Assembly: GCF_000276665.1 (NCBI RefSeq)
Contig: NW_004955448.1
Span: 234,957-298,956 of the forward strand
Direction of reading: 5' to 3'
DNA from: Chinchilla lanigera
Taxonomy: Eukaryota > Chordata > Mammalia > Rodentia > Chinchillidae
DNA: 64,000 nt
Below the pieces are notes generated by a model. That model did no database searches and had not been told where the DNA came from. It saw only the letters and a program-made list of their open reading frames with translations. This document shows positions 54,240-64,000 of the stretch, one piece after another (within the stretch, counting starts at the first letter, position 1; each line of letters begins with the position of its first letter). The translations under genes and the position numbers were made by a program.

Positions 54240-54816
54240 AAAAGAAATTTAGCTGTGCAGAAGCTTTTTAATTTGATATAATCCCATTTGTTGACTCTCA
54301 TTACTATTTCCTGTGGGCTCTGTTTAGAAAGTTGCTGACTATGCCCATGTCTTCAAGAGTTTTACCTATTTTATCTTCCAACAGATTGTGTTTCTGTTTT
54401 AACATTCAAATATTTGATCCATTTTGGTTTTAATACAAAATGTCTTTTGAGTCTTTTAATACAAAAGACTCAAAATCTTCTGCATGTGGATATCCAATTT
54501 TCCCAGCATCATTTATTAAAGAGGATATCCTTCCTCCAGTATATGTTTTTAGCCCCTTTGTCAAAGAGCAAACAGCTGAATGTATCTGGGGTTGTTTCTT
54601 CCTCTATTGATCCACAAGTCTGTTTTTGTGCTAGTACCATGCTGTTTTTATCATAGTAACTTTGTAATACAATTTCAAATCTGGGATTATGATGTCACCT
54701 GCTTTGATTTTGTTACTCAGGGTTCCTTTTGCTATTCTGAGTCTCTTCTAGTTGCATGTGAATCTTAAGATGGTTTCCCTAGATCTGTGAGGAATGCTGT
54801 TGGTATTTTGATTGGG

Positions 54817-54863
<47 letters not shown>

Positions 54864-55190
54864 TATATGTATATATATATACACACACACATATATATGT
54901 TAGTTATTTTGGCTGTATTGGTTCTGTATCAGAAAGGTGGGACATCTTTCTATTTTCTGATGTCCTCTTTGATCTCCTTTTTTCAGAGTAATATAATTTT
55001 CATTATAGAGGTCTTTCACTTCCTTGGTTAGGTTAATTCCTAAGTATTTAAGTTTTCCTGATGCTAATGTGAATGATACTGTTTTCCTAATTTCTTTCTC
55101 AGTGAGTTCATTATTTGTGTACAGGAACACAAAGGAAACAAGACTCTGAATCAAGTAGAAAGATTGACCTCCCATATTTATTATCTCCTC
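54240..55190 (-). mobile_element. LINE-1 ORF2 fragment lacking its 3' end
   Basis: The minus-strand frame at 54900-55175 retains part of the L1 reverse-transcriptase tail region, as in the L1 at the left edge of the window. The element stops within ORF2 at 54240 instead of running into a 3' UTR and A-tail, and it is split by a TA-rich microsatellite. It is dead. Confidence 0.8.
54818..54898. repeat. (TA)n/(CA)n microsatellite inside L1
   Basis: Long alternating TA run followed by ACACAC and TATATA variants. Confidence 0.95.
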
Positions 55191-56189
55191 CTCTTCAGAG
55201 ATCAGATTAGAGTGACAGTAAAGGAAGAAAATAAATACACACTGTCAATGACAAAGAGAATGGAAGAGGATCCATTGATGAATGAGTTTTATCAATGAAT
55301 TTCTGGAAGATGGAAAGGTATTGAAGGAGAGATAACTAGAAAAATAAGAAAGGGAAAACCACAGCCTGGACTGGGTGGGCACAGATAAATACACACATTT
55401 GTAGAGCCAGTAGGCTCTATAAAATCCCAGAGAAGCCTCTGGACCCTGAGACCCCAGGTGGAGTAAACAGTATCAGAAATGCAAAACTGAGGAACCAATT
55501 CCTGGCCCACTCCTCTTTCCCACACTTCTACCCAGAGAAGCCTGGCCAGGAACACACCCCCATCAGTCTGTCTCTGGGTCCGTATTACAATAGCTCTACG
55601 CACTGGCACTGGGGATCCCTTAGAAGCTCTCTACTCATAATCCTCAACAAACCAAAGTCGTTAACAAGCCTTAACTACCCACTCAGTTTTTAGTACCTTA
55701 TTCTGAAATATGTATAGGCAAAAAAAGGACTACCAGGTATCCCAAGAAAGTTCCCAAGATATTTCCCAAGATACAAAGAGGAGACCAAAACATAATCACG
55801 GAAAAAATGAAGAAAATGAGAAACAGAAGAAAGTTTCAAAAAGACTATCATTCACAGCCCCAGGAAAGTATGTGAAAGATGATTCCATCTGTTAAAAGAG
55901 GAGGTCATGAAAAAACACCCATGGAATGTAAGAGGAGTCTTAGAAGTTAAAAATATGAGCACCAGATTTCAAAAATCCAAGCTATGGATTAGAAATAAAG
56001 GTATTATCTTAGAAAACAGAACTAAAAAAATAAAGGCATATACATATGGAGAGAAAAGATGTTTGACTCTGGATCCAGCCAGTTCCACATATAATTAATT
56101 GGAAGAAAAGTGAGAAACAGTGAAAGAATTTATCAAAGAAATATTGCAGACATTATGCAAATTTAGAAGAGCAAACAGACTCTTGAGCT

Positions 56190-56322
56190 TTTTGGTTTTG
56201 TTGTCATTGTTATTGTTTTTGAGGCAACAACACTATGTTGCCTAGCCTGGAACTCACAATGCTCCTCCCTTGGCTTTCCAAGTAGCTAGGATTGCAGGCA
56301 TGCTGTACCACACCCCACCACA
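56190..56322 (-). repeat. 7SL/B1-type SINE (old)
   Basis: A TTGTTTTTGAGGCAACA-type left end then a diverged reversed B1 body. Confidence 0.65.
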
Positions 56323-56572
56323 AAGAAAGGATTATAAAAGCTCCAAAAAATAAAAAAAAAATCACTGAAATCAGAGTAACACCAGATACCAGAATAACAC
56401 CAGAGTTAAAAACAGCTGGATGCTAGAATATAGAATTCTAGATCAAATAGCATTCCCCTCAGAATTTGGTAGTGGACAGAATGAAAAGTTTTATGACTTG
56501 CAAAGATTAAAAAAAACTATGAACTCTTTATTTTTATTTCTTTATGCACCCTTAAGAAAGCTGCTCTAATGA

Positions 56573-56640
56573 AGAGAGACAGAGAGAGACAGAGAGAGAC
56601 AGAGAGACAGAGATACACAGACAGAGACAGACAGACAAAC
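56573..56640. repeat. (GAGACA)n simple repeat
   Basis: Repeated AGAGACAGAGAG units. Confidence 0.9.
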
Positions 56641-56729
56641 ATCTAAGAGACAGGAGCATTGGCCCAAAGCTGAAGCAGATGAATGAAAACTCCAAAAAGG
56701 GAGGAATCTGAAAGGGAAAAAGACAGTAT

Positions 56730-56960
56730 ACAACATTACGTGTGTGGAGTCAGACTGTCCGGATTTAACCCCTGCATTTGCCAGTTATTAGCTAGAGTTG
56801 TAGCCAGTTGTTTACTTAACCTTTCTTGAGTTTCCACTTCTTGTTCTGTGACATAAAAATAAGAACCATACATACAATTGCCTGCCGTTGGTGCAGGAGG
56901 CGGGTAACAAGAATGCTCTACAGGCCCCAGAACGGTGCTTGACACACAGGAAGAGCTAGA
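56730..56960 (+). repeat. MIR-like ancient SINE
   Basis: GGAGTCAGACTGTCCGGATT, TTGAGTTTCCACTTCTTG and GTGCTTGACACACAGGAAGA follow MIR order almost end to end. Confidence 0.7.
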
Positions 56961-59344
56961 AGTTAGCTGTCAGCACACGATGGCAGACAGAGCAAAGGGG
57001 GAAAAAAAGGAATGAGAAAGGTCAAGAAAAGCAGAGTTCTTACAAAAAAGAATGAGATTAAGGTACAATAATTGATTTCTCAATGACTATTTTTAGTATT
57101 AGCACTGCAAACACTTCATGAAGTAAAAATAGCAATATAATCTCCTGGTAGAGTGAAGGCAGGAAGTATTAGAGCTACATCTTCATGTCTTACTGAGAAG
57201 CCCAAACATAATAGACAAAACTAGAAATGAAGAAATATGGGGCAAATGGAAGAAACCACTAAAAAACTTCCGTGTGTTTGCCTCTGAGGACCAGGACAAG
57301 AATCAGGTTATGTACAATTCAAGGCATAGCCTCTAAGAGACTGATCATGTGGGACACTTCATTGATCTGTGTGCTAATAACAACATATGTGGAAATGAAG
57401 GGTCTTGTTCTAACAAAATCCAACATTATAAGAAGTTTCCAAGAGAGGGAAGGCAGCTGTCTAGAGGAAATGTGCCCTTTTCTACATCATGCAAATACCA
57501 CATGGGCAGCTGCATCCTGGGAACTAACTTTGCCTCTCTGAACCCAGCTCAGGAGGCTCCTAACAGCACAGTTCACAAGGCTGCCTCAACTGCCATCCTC
57601 AAGACCAAGCCTCTCTCTCCCCACCACCTGCCCCAACCAGCCAGCCCCAAGACAGGGTGCTTGACCACCTTGTTGTGGAGTAGGGAGAGGAAAAGGAAGA
57701 GGGGAGGATGGTTCTGCAGTTCTAGGCTTCTAGGCCAGCCCAGCCCCTCCCTTGCTTCTCCCACACACATGCTGTATTTAGCCAGCTGTATGCAGAAGGT
57801 GCAAACACACCCTCCACTGAGCAGAGTTCTTTAAAGAAAAGACAACAGAGAAGAAAAGAATTTCAGGAAGCCTTGCAGAGTTTAATACAACTTCAGGGTT
57901 AGCTGCATTTGGCATCATTTGCCCACTGCAGCCCGTATTAGTTAGGAAAGCCCCAGGGTGACCATCCTTAAATTGTTCCTGGCAACCAAAGCTTTCTGCT
58001 AAATTTCTTGGTCCAAGGGGACCTAGGTCTGGGGATCAATAGTCACTAGGGCTTCTTCAGTCCTATGACCTACCAATTGTTCCTCAGGCTCCTACTTCAA
58101 AGTACACTGGCTGGAGCTGGCCTTACCGCAAATATCTGGGTGTAATCTGACGCTTGCTGCTGGCCTCTGGCGCTGGGACCATGCAGTGTGGGAGCAGGGC
58201 ACAGAGTCCCCATCCTGCACCAGCCTGGCTGTGCCAGACCAGAGTTCACTCCACCTGGAGATGAATTCTGCCCAGTACTGGAAAGAGGTGGGCTGAGTGG
58301 CCAGAATGGTTTCTCTGGAAGAACTCGCAGGGCAGTGATAAGCCTGGCATTTCTGCTTATCTCTTACCCTGTCCCAGGCCCCACAGTGTCCAAAGGCTTC
58401 ACTTAGTTATCTGCCTTGCTGGGCTGTATCTGTCTCCCTAGGGGCCTACTTCCTGCATCACTTAACAGAGTGTCTAGCTGTGAAATAAACACTGTGAGGT
58501 CCAAGAAGGAGGAGAGGGAGGGAATCCTAGAGCAAAGCTGACCTCAGCTCAAAAGGCACATTCCTGGTGTAGGAGGCCAGATGTAGGCCAGGTGTAGGAG
58601 GCCAGATGAGCTGGGAATCTTCGCCTTCAGGTAGCTCTCCAGGACAGAAGAAAGTCCTGACCAGCAGCAGAACGGGGAGGAGGCCCTGCATTTCTTCCAC
58701 AGGGCTGTAAGTGCCCTGGCTGGGAGCTTGGGAACATAGTTAATGACCTGCAGGATGCAAGGGTCTAGCTACTGTCTCTCCAAGAAAACTTCTCAGGAAG
58801 CAATGAAGGAGTACAGAGTCCCCAAGAACTGAAGCAGGCTGCAGTGAAGGAGGAGGCAGGCTCTCTGGCCAGGTCATCCCAGAAGTTTCCTAGGAGAGAC
58901 CAAGCTCTGTGCGCACACTGGCATGCACATAGACAGACACACATCACTTTTGGACTGTAGCTTCCCTAGCATAGCTGACAGGATCCAGGAGAGGGGCTGC
59001 AAGCTTTTGACAGCAGCTCACTTTTCTAAGCCAGACCATGGAGAAGCTTGGAGTGAAAAGGCACTTTCCAAAGTCCATGTAAAAACCTGGATTTAAGCGT
59101 GCACAGCCAAACTCCAGAGTTTGCTTACAAGTGAAAGTAGTCTAACTAAAACTTTTTGTTTTTTGTCTATAATCTGAATTTGTCTTCTGAGGGCTGCATC
59201 CGCCAACTATCAATTGAGAAACTTGGTTACATCTGCAAGTTGGAATAAGGCCAGCCAGTTTCACGCCAGCACATTCCCTTGCTTGCCCTTCCACCAGCTC
59301 GCACTGGCAAGGCGTTCCCATCTGCAATACTCTGACATGTGTCC

Positions 59345-59500
59345 TCTCATTTGCTGCGCATCTGAAGAGGATGGATTATGATCACCATTTGACTCATGAA
59401 GAGACTGAGGCTCGCAGACAGAGTCAGAGGGAGCTGGGCTCAGGCTTGGCCCTGTAGCTCTGAGTTTGTGGATACCACAGAGGGGAGGTTTCTGGAATCC
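59345..59500 (-). repeat. MIR-like ancient SINE
   Basis: TGAAGAGACTGAGGCTCGCA is a reversed MIR core. Confidence 0.55.
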
Positions 59501-59769
59501 TGTACCCACAACACACACAGCTTTGCAACTCCACCTTACTGGCCCTGGCTCATTTAGCTGCAATCGTATTTAAACTCATTGACCATGTCAACTCTTGTGA
59601 GCTCAGAGCTCTGCTTGTGCCAGAAAAAAACCCAAAAGTCTGGGAGGTGGGAAATGAGGCTAACACATCAGAACTGGAGAAAACAGAAGAGTCTGAACTT
59701 CCAGATACACAAGACATGAGTGGGGTAAGGCAAAACTACATTATACCAGTGTTTCTAGACTCCCTGCAT

Positions 59770-60000
59770 CTGATCAGCACGGGAGTTTTGACCTGCTCCG
59801 TTTCCAACCTGGGCGAGTTCACCCCTCCTTAGGTAACCTGGTGGTCCCCCGCTCTCGGAAGGTCACCAGTTGATGCTGAACTTAGTGCAGATACCCGATC
59901 GGCATAGTGCGCTGTAGCCCAGAACTCATGGATTCAAGCGATCCTCCCACCTCTGCCTCCTGAGTAGCTGGGAGTACAGGCACACGCCACCACGCCCAGC
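59770..60000 (-). pseudogene. Tailless 7SL RNA (SRP RNA) retropseudogene
   Basis: The minus strand reads as 7SL RNA from its first base (GCTGGGCGTGGTGGCG) through the S-domain to GGTCAAAACTCCCGTGCTGA, covering about nucleotides 1-230 of about 300; the 3' end is missing. It includes S-domain sequence absent from B1 SINEs (GCCGATCGGGTATCTGCACT), so it is a copy of the parent RNA, not a SINE. A 17-bp target-site duplication AGACTCCCTGCATCTGA lies at 59757-59773 and 60002-60018. There is no poly(A) tail. Confidence 0.9.
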
Positions 60001-60751
60001 CAGACTCCCTGCATCTGAAAACAGTTTATCTGTACTTGCTCAAATTTCCTCCTTCAATCTATCCACCTCCTTCTGAGGAGAGCCCAGTCCCACGGTTTTC
60101 TGATGTCAAATATGAAGAATTGGTAGCAGAGGCAGGAGCTGAGGGTCTGAAAGAGAGGACTTGGTTCTGCTGGATGGCAAAGTCCCAAAAATAGGGAAAG
60201 AGAAAAGGGGAAAGACAGACCAACCAAGGTCTGGGGTTGGGAACTGAGAGACCCCCCAGCAGTGTCACAACTGAGAATGATTGAGAAGAGCTGGGAAAAA
60301 TGCCTGCTGTAGGGTATAAGTGGTCATCAGGGGTCACAGGCAAGAGTGGTACAGCAGTTGGGCTTCCAGAGCGCCAAGTCTCTGCAGAAGACTTAGCTAG
60401 GTGCTACCAGCTAATTCAGAGTATAAAAGGATGCAGAGAAATTAGGAAGGACCTCTTGGAGGAAAAACGACTCGAGCTAAGCTTGAAAGATGGCTCTGAC
60501 TTGGGGAGGCCAAGGAAATGCAATTCTAGTGAGGACAGAGCAAGCAAGGCTCCCAGGAGGGTGGCCATGGGGGCCCAGTCCACTCAGCAGGTGGGAGCTT
60601 AAGAGGTGGATCAGCAAAATTAGAAACACTGAGACCCAAAACATTTAGATCCAAAGCAGCAAGACAGAAGGACAACACTTCTCTGTGGAATATTTCGAGG
60701 TGAGGAGTGACATGACAACGTCAGTTTAAGAACAGGTAGAAGTAATTACCT

Positions 60752-60763
60752 GGGGGGGGGGGG
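60752..60763. repeat. 12-G homopolymer run
   Basis: Twelve consecutive G; prone to sequencing and length errors. Confidence 0.95.
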
Positions 60764-60832
60764 TTCTGACTTGGAGGAGACATAAAGCTACTTCTGGGAT
60801 GCTGGAGATGTTTTGTATCTTAGGTGGTAGTC

Positions 60833-60874
60833 GTGTGTGTGTGTGTGTGTGCGTGTGTGTGTGTGTGTGTGTGT
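60833..60874. repeat. (GT)n microsatellite
   Basis: A GT run of about 40 bp with one C interruption. Confidence 0.95.
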
Positions 60875-61394
60875 GATGCATATGAATTATACCTTAATTA
60901 AGTCCTGTTAGTATGAAAACAAGCGAAAGGGGATGGATGGGCCTCGTAGCAGAGTGCATGTGGAGTAGGAGGGCTAGGGTTAGCATTGACACAGAAATCC
61001 AAGTCAGCAAACGTTTACTTGCAGGACATGTGCCCCAATGGTGCCAAACAGGAAAGGGCAAAGGAAGTCAGCAATATTCAAGAGAAGAAGTCCTTGAAAT
61101 TTTTCCTGCAAGTGCTGCCTCAAATTCATGCTCCCATCCTACACAGTTGCCAACAGAAGTTTGACCTTTCCCTGTGTGAGCATAAGATTCTAGGGATCTA
61201 TGACGCCTTTCCAAGATCCAGAAGGTGAAGACTTCACCCCAAAATCAGGATACAAAATAGCAGTGGCTTATGTTGGAATTCCATTTTTGTTTAAAATATG
61301 CATAGATGCAAGCATGTTTAATTTCCATTAAACATTACAGATTATCTTAATTTTCTATAATTTACTTATATTTTCTAATTTTATTTTTATTTAT

Positions 61395-61476
61395 TTATTT
61401 CATACCAGGAATCGAACTCAGGACCTTGTACTTGCTAGTAAGGCAGGTGTTGTGCCGCTGAGGTATAACTTGGCCC
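61395..61476 (-). repeat. ID SINE
   Basis: A TTTATTTATTT left end and reversed ID body (ACCAGGAATCGAACTCAGGA). Confidence 0.78.
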
Positions 61477-61497
61477 TCTAATTTTAAAATAAGAGGT

Positions 61498-61690
61498 GAG
61501 CTGGGCATGGTGGCACAAAGCTGTAATTCCTTCTCTTGGGAGGCTGAGACAGGAGGAACATAAGTACAAGCCCAACCTGGGTAACTTAGTGATTTAGTGA
61601 GACCCCATTTCAAAAGAGAAAGTAAAAAGTAGCTCAAGCAGAGGCCCTGGGTTCAATCCCTAGTACCACCACCACCACGACAACAACAAC
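61498..61690 (+). repeat. B4-type (B1+ID) composite SINE with (ACC)n/(AAC)n tail
   Basis: GAGCTGGGCATGGTGGCAC head, an ID-like AAAAAGTAGCTCAAGCAGAG piece, and a simple-repeat tail. Confidence 0.78.
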
Positions 61691-63194
61691 AAAGAGTGCA
61701 TGATTTCTGTTATTTAACAAAAGTTTGTTTTTCTAAAGCCGTCGCCACTTACTGAAACCCACAGGAATTGTTCTAGACAAACAATATGCATCAGAGAAAA
61801 GTTTAATTAACCAAGAACACAGAGTGGTAAACTCCCTCCGGACCCTGGTTAACAGAAAAAAATTAATAATCTTGCAGGGAAGTCTGAGGTCAATTACTTG
61901 GTCTTAAATGAACAGAAAACACCCCTATTTAATAGGCTCAAGAGTCTCTTCAGACAGCAAATCCCATGAGAAAAGAACAACGCTTTGTGCTTTACTTTTT
62001 AAATAGAACCCCCACCCAACTTGGGAAGAAATGGTCCAGACTTCATGCACAACTCATAAACTATGAAGCAGAACTAATTTGGGAAATATGAAAAAGTAAA
62101 GTTGGCAAACATTTGGGAAAAATCACAACACTGTCAAATGATTTAAGCACTTATATTACTAGTCACAGTAAGAGGTTTGAAAAACAGTTTTGGAGTCTGA
62201 ACTAAACATGCAATTCCCCTAAAGCTGTACAAACCAAAGGCAAATCCATGCATCTAAAACCAAGAACTGTTCACTTTTATTGTTTTTTCTTTTTTTCCTA
62301 CTATACTCTTAAGAGTTTTCTGGATGGTCTGCATGACCCTAATGCATGCCTGGAAACACAAACACACATGAGTTTATCACCTGCACTTACATACCACCTT
62401 CCATCCATGGATCCTAAGTGGTCTGTCAGAAAGGTTGTTTTCATAAGTTTCCAGTGTAATGTGGAAATATTGTTATTTCCATCGTATACGTAGACAGACT
62501 TTAAGTGGGGACAGCTAAGTGTCTTGTCAACAGTTAAAACAAGACAAGATTCGTACAAGTTGTCCTCTGGTCTCCCTTCCTTGTTGACTGTCCCTTTGAG
62601 CTTTCTTGTTGGCCCCAGTATAAAGCATGCACCAGACTATTGTTACCCTGGTGATGAAGGTGGCACTCTATTTCCTGCCCTGAAGCTGGCTCAGGGCCCT
62701 GACCATACCACATTTAGACACAAGTGCATCAGTGGGACGGTTGGGCTCCTTGGAAACCTAAGTGGCATGTGTCAGCTGGCCGTAGCCTGCTGAGAGCTAC
62801 TCCAGGCCATCCTGCTAATTCTCATCACTTGCCCAGAGTAATCCACAGGGAAAGCCATGGCGTCGCTTGGAGCTGGATGGAAAGTGTGAACAACTCCAAG
62901 GCAGCATTCAAGGAGAAATAACCTCTAGATATCTTGGATCAGGACCCTAGGACAGTGTAGTCCCCCACCCCTGCTCATTTCTATGGGTAACAGATCAAAA
63001 TGTGCTGGTCTTTAATTATATGCCTGACAGGCAACTGAATTTACACTTACAATTCCCAGTTGCAGTGTTACTTTTATGTTTATTAATGTGTCTTAGAATG
63101 ATCACAGAAGCAGTCATTTCAGGGAAAATAAAAAAGTTACTTCAAAGTTACTACCCAAAGAATGTTTCTCTACTGGCTGTAGTGCAATTAGGAA

Positions 63195-63297
63195 CTAGGT
63201 GCGAATGCTGGGGTTGTGGGTCAGTGGTAGAGCCCTTGTCTAGCATGCTGAAGGTCTTGGGGTTGACCCTCAGAACCACAAAAGAAAAAAAAAACAG
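63195..63297 (+). repeat. ID SINE
   Basis: AATGCTGGGGTTGTGGGTCA head and an A-rich tail. Confidence 0.78.
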
Positions 63298-63479
63298 AAA
63301 TGGATTATATTTATCAGTTCTATCATTTGGTCATATATATTGTCAGTTTTGGTTTATCATACCTTGTCTATCATATATTATCACTTTCAATTTCAATTTA
63401 TTTGCCTTTAAAATGCCCTGTTGACCTTTTTAGGTGGCCACAGATATCCCATGAACTGGAGGCTGGGTTAGCAGAGATC

Positions 63480-63800
63480 TGTTAGGAATCATAACACCTT
63501 ATCTCTGTTGAGCTTTTACTGTGTGCTGGTGACCCTACCAAGCATTTAAAATTTATTAGTTATTAAAACACTATATGTACCATTCATATCTACATTTTAA
63601 AAGAGCCAGACAATAGTCCCAATGGTCCCAGCTGCTCAAGAGGCTGAAGCAGGAGAGATGCTTGAGCCCAGGAATTTGAAGCCAGTCTGGGCAACATAGC
63701 AAGACCTTATCTCCTTCCACCTGTCAAAACAACACCAAAATAGTTAAATAAATAACTTCCATTTTACAGATCAGGAAATGGAGGCTTAGAGAGGTCAGAA
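63480..63800 (-). repeat. MIR3/L2-like repeat split by a SINE
   Basis: GTTGAGCTTTTACTGTGTGC (63508 on) and CATTTTACAGATCAGGAAAT (63760 on) are the two parts, separated by the SINE at 63604-63745. Confidence 0.55.
63604..63745 (+). repeat. 7SL/B1- or Alu-like SINE (old)
   Basis: GAGCCAGACAATAGTCCCAA then CAGCTGCTCAAGAGGCTGAA and CTGGGCAACATAGCAAGACC: a 7SL-derived body lacking the duplicated segment of the younger units. Confidence 0.7.
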
Positions 63801-63866
63801 AGGTACTGCATTAGTTCCTACAGCTGCAACAGCAAATTACCACAAATTTAGCAGCATAAAGCATCA

Positions 63867-63952
63867 GAGGGCTGGCGATGTGGCTCAGTGGTACAGTTCT
63901 TGCCTTGCATGTGCAAGGCCCTGGGTTCGATTCCTAGCATCACAAAAAAAAA
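63867..63952 (+). repeat. ID SINE
   Basis: AGAGGGCTGGCGATGTGGCT head and an A-run at 63943-63951. Confidence 0.85.
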
Positions 63953-64000
63953 GAAGAGAGGAGAGGAGAGGGGAGGGGAGGGGAGGGGAGGAGAGGGGGA
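63953..64000. repeat. (GGGGA)n simple repeat after ID tail
   Basis: GAGAGGAGAGG turning into GGGGAGGGGA units and running off the window; probably grown from the ID tail. Confidence 0.9.

Larger units (their letters stand above)
52701..64000. other. Upstream intergenic region, no gene recognised
   Basis: About 11 kb with no splice-bounded conserved frame that I can identify. It holds a hAT element (53.7-53.9 kb), an antisense L1 (54.2-55.2 kb), A-rich unclassified old sequence (55.2-56.7 kb), MIRs, a 7SL retropseudogene (59.8-60.0 kb), ID/B4/B1 SINEs and microsatellites. The GC-moderate stretches at 57.3-59.6 and 60.3-61.2 kb are the most unique; regulatory elements for MYLK3 could lie there, but nothing in the sequence proves it. 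Confidence 0.6.

Noticed and set aside
57349..57834. 161-aa plus-strand frame in the distal flank
   Set aside because: No motif, no splice pattern and no conserved family are recognisable; a chance frame cannot be excluded.
59903..60001. B1 SINE fragment at the right end of the 7SL copy
   Set aside because: First read as a SINE, but the similarity continues into the 7SL S-domain and the target-site duplication encloses the whole 7SL stretch.

Overview
This is a mammalian nuclear genomic window. Intron-containing genes, CpG-rich promoters, LINE-1 fragments, and a dense mix of 7SL/B1-type, tRNA-Ala-derived ID and composite B1+ID (B4-type) SINEs point to a rodent. The B1 units keep a duplicated, quasi-dimeric internal segment rather than the compact mouse form, so a non-murid rodent (perhaps castorimorph, beaver-like) is my tentative reading. 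There are two assembly gaps, 293-815 and 20416-20515. I see no prokaryotic, viral or CRISPR content.

The gene content is VPS35 (first exon only, minus strand), ORC6 (complete, plus strand) and MYLK3 (complete coding region, minus strand). As I remember it, this is the order on human chromosome 16q. VPS35 and ORC6 diverge from a CpG-rich bidirectional promoter at about 4.8-5.95 kb. ORC6 has seven coding exons (5741-13030) and encodes 252 residues, the human length. MYLK3 has thirteen coding exons (52292 down to 20163). All exon phases join in frame to give 814 residues: a poorly conserved N-terminal half, then a calcium/calmodulin-dependent myosin light-chain kinase domain with intact catalytic motifs. 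ORC6 and MYLK3 converge on about 6.6 kb of repeat-rich intergenic DNA.

Layout: 1-5201 is VPS35 intron 1 with a 3'-end L1; 5205-5740 is the shared promoter; 5741-13430 is ORC6; 13431-20044 is intergenic; about 20045-52292 is MYLK3; 52293-64000 is the MYLK3 5' flank, with no recognisable coding gene. The three genes belong to different processes (retromer trafficking, replication origin licensing, cardiac sarcomere phosphorylation) and share only position.

I found no new multi-gene system. The most interesting observations are a tailless, 3'-truncated 7SL RNA retropseudogene with a 17-bp target-site duplication (about 59770-60000); a 224-bp hAT-type non-autonomous transposon (53705-53928); a diverged intronic duplication placed at matching distances from the donors of MYLK3 exons 10 and 11; a VPS35 first exon whose only coding content is the ATG; and an apparent loss of a reported CDK site in ORC6.
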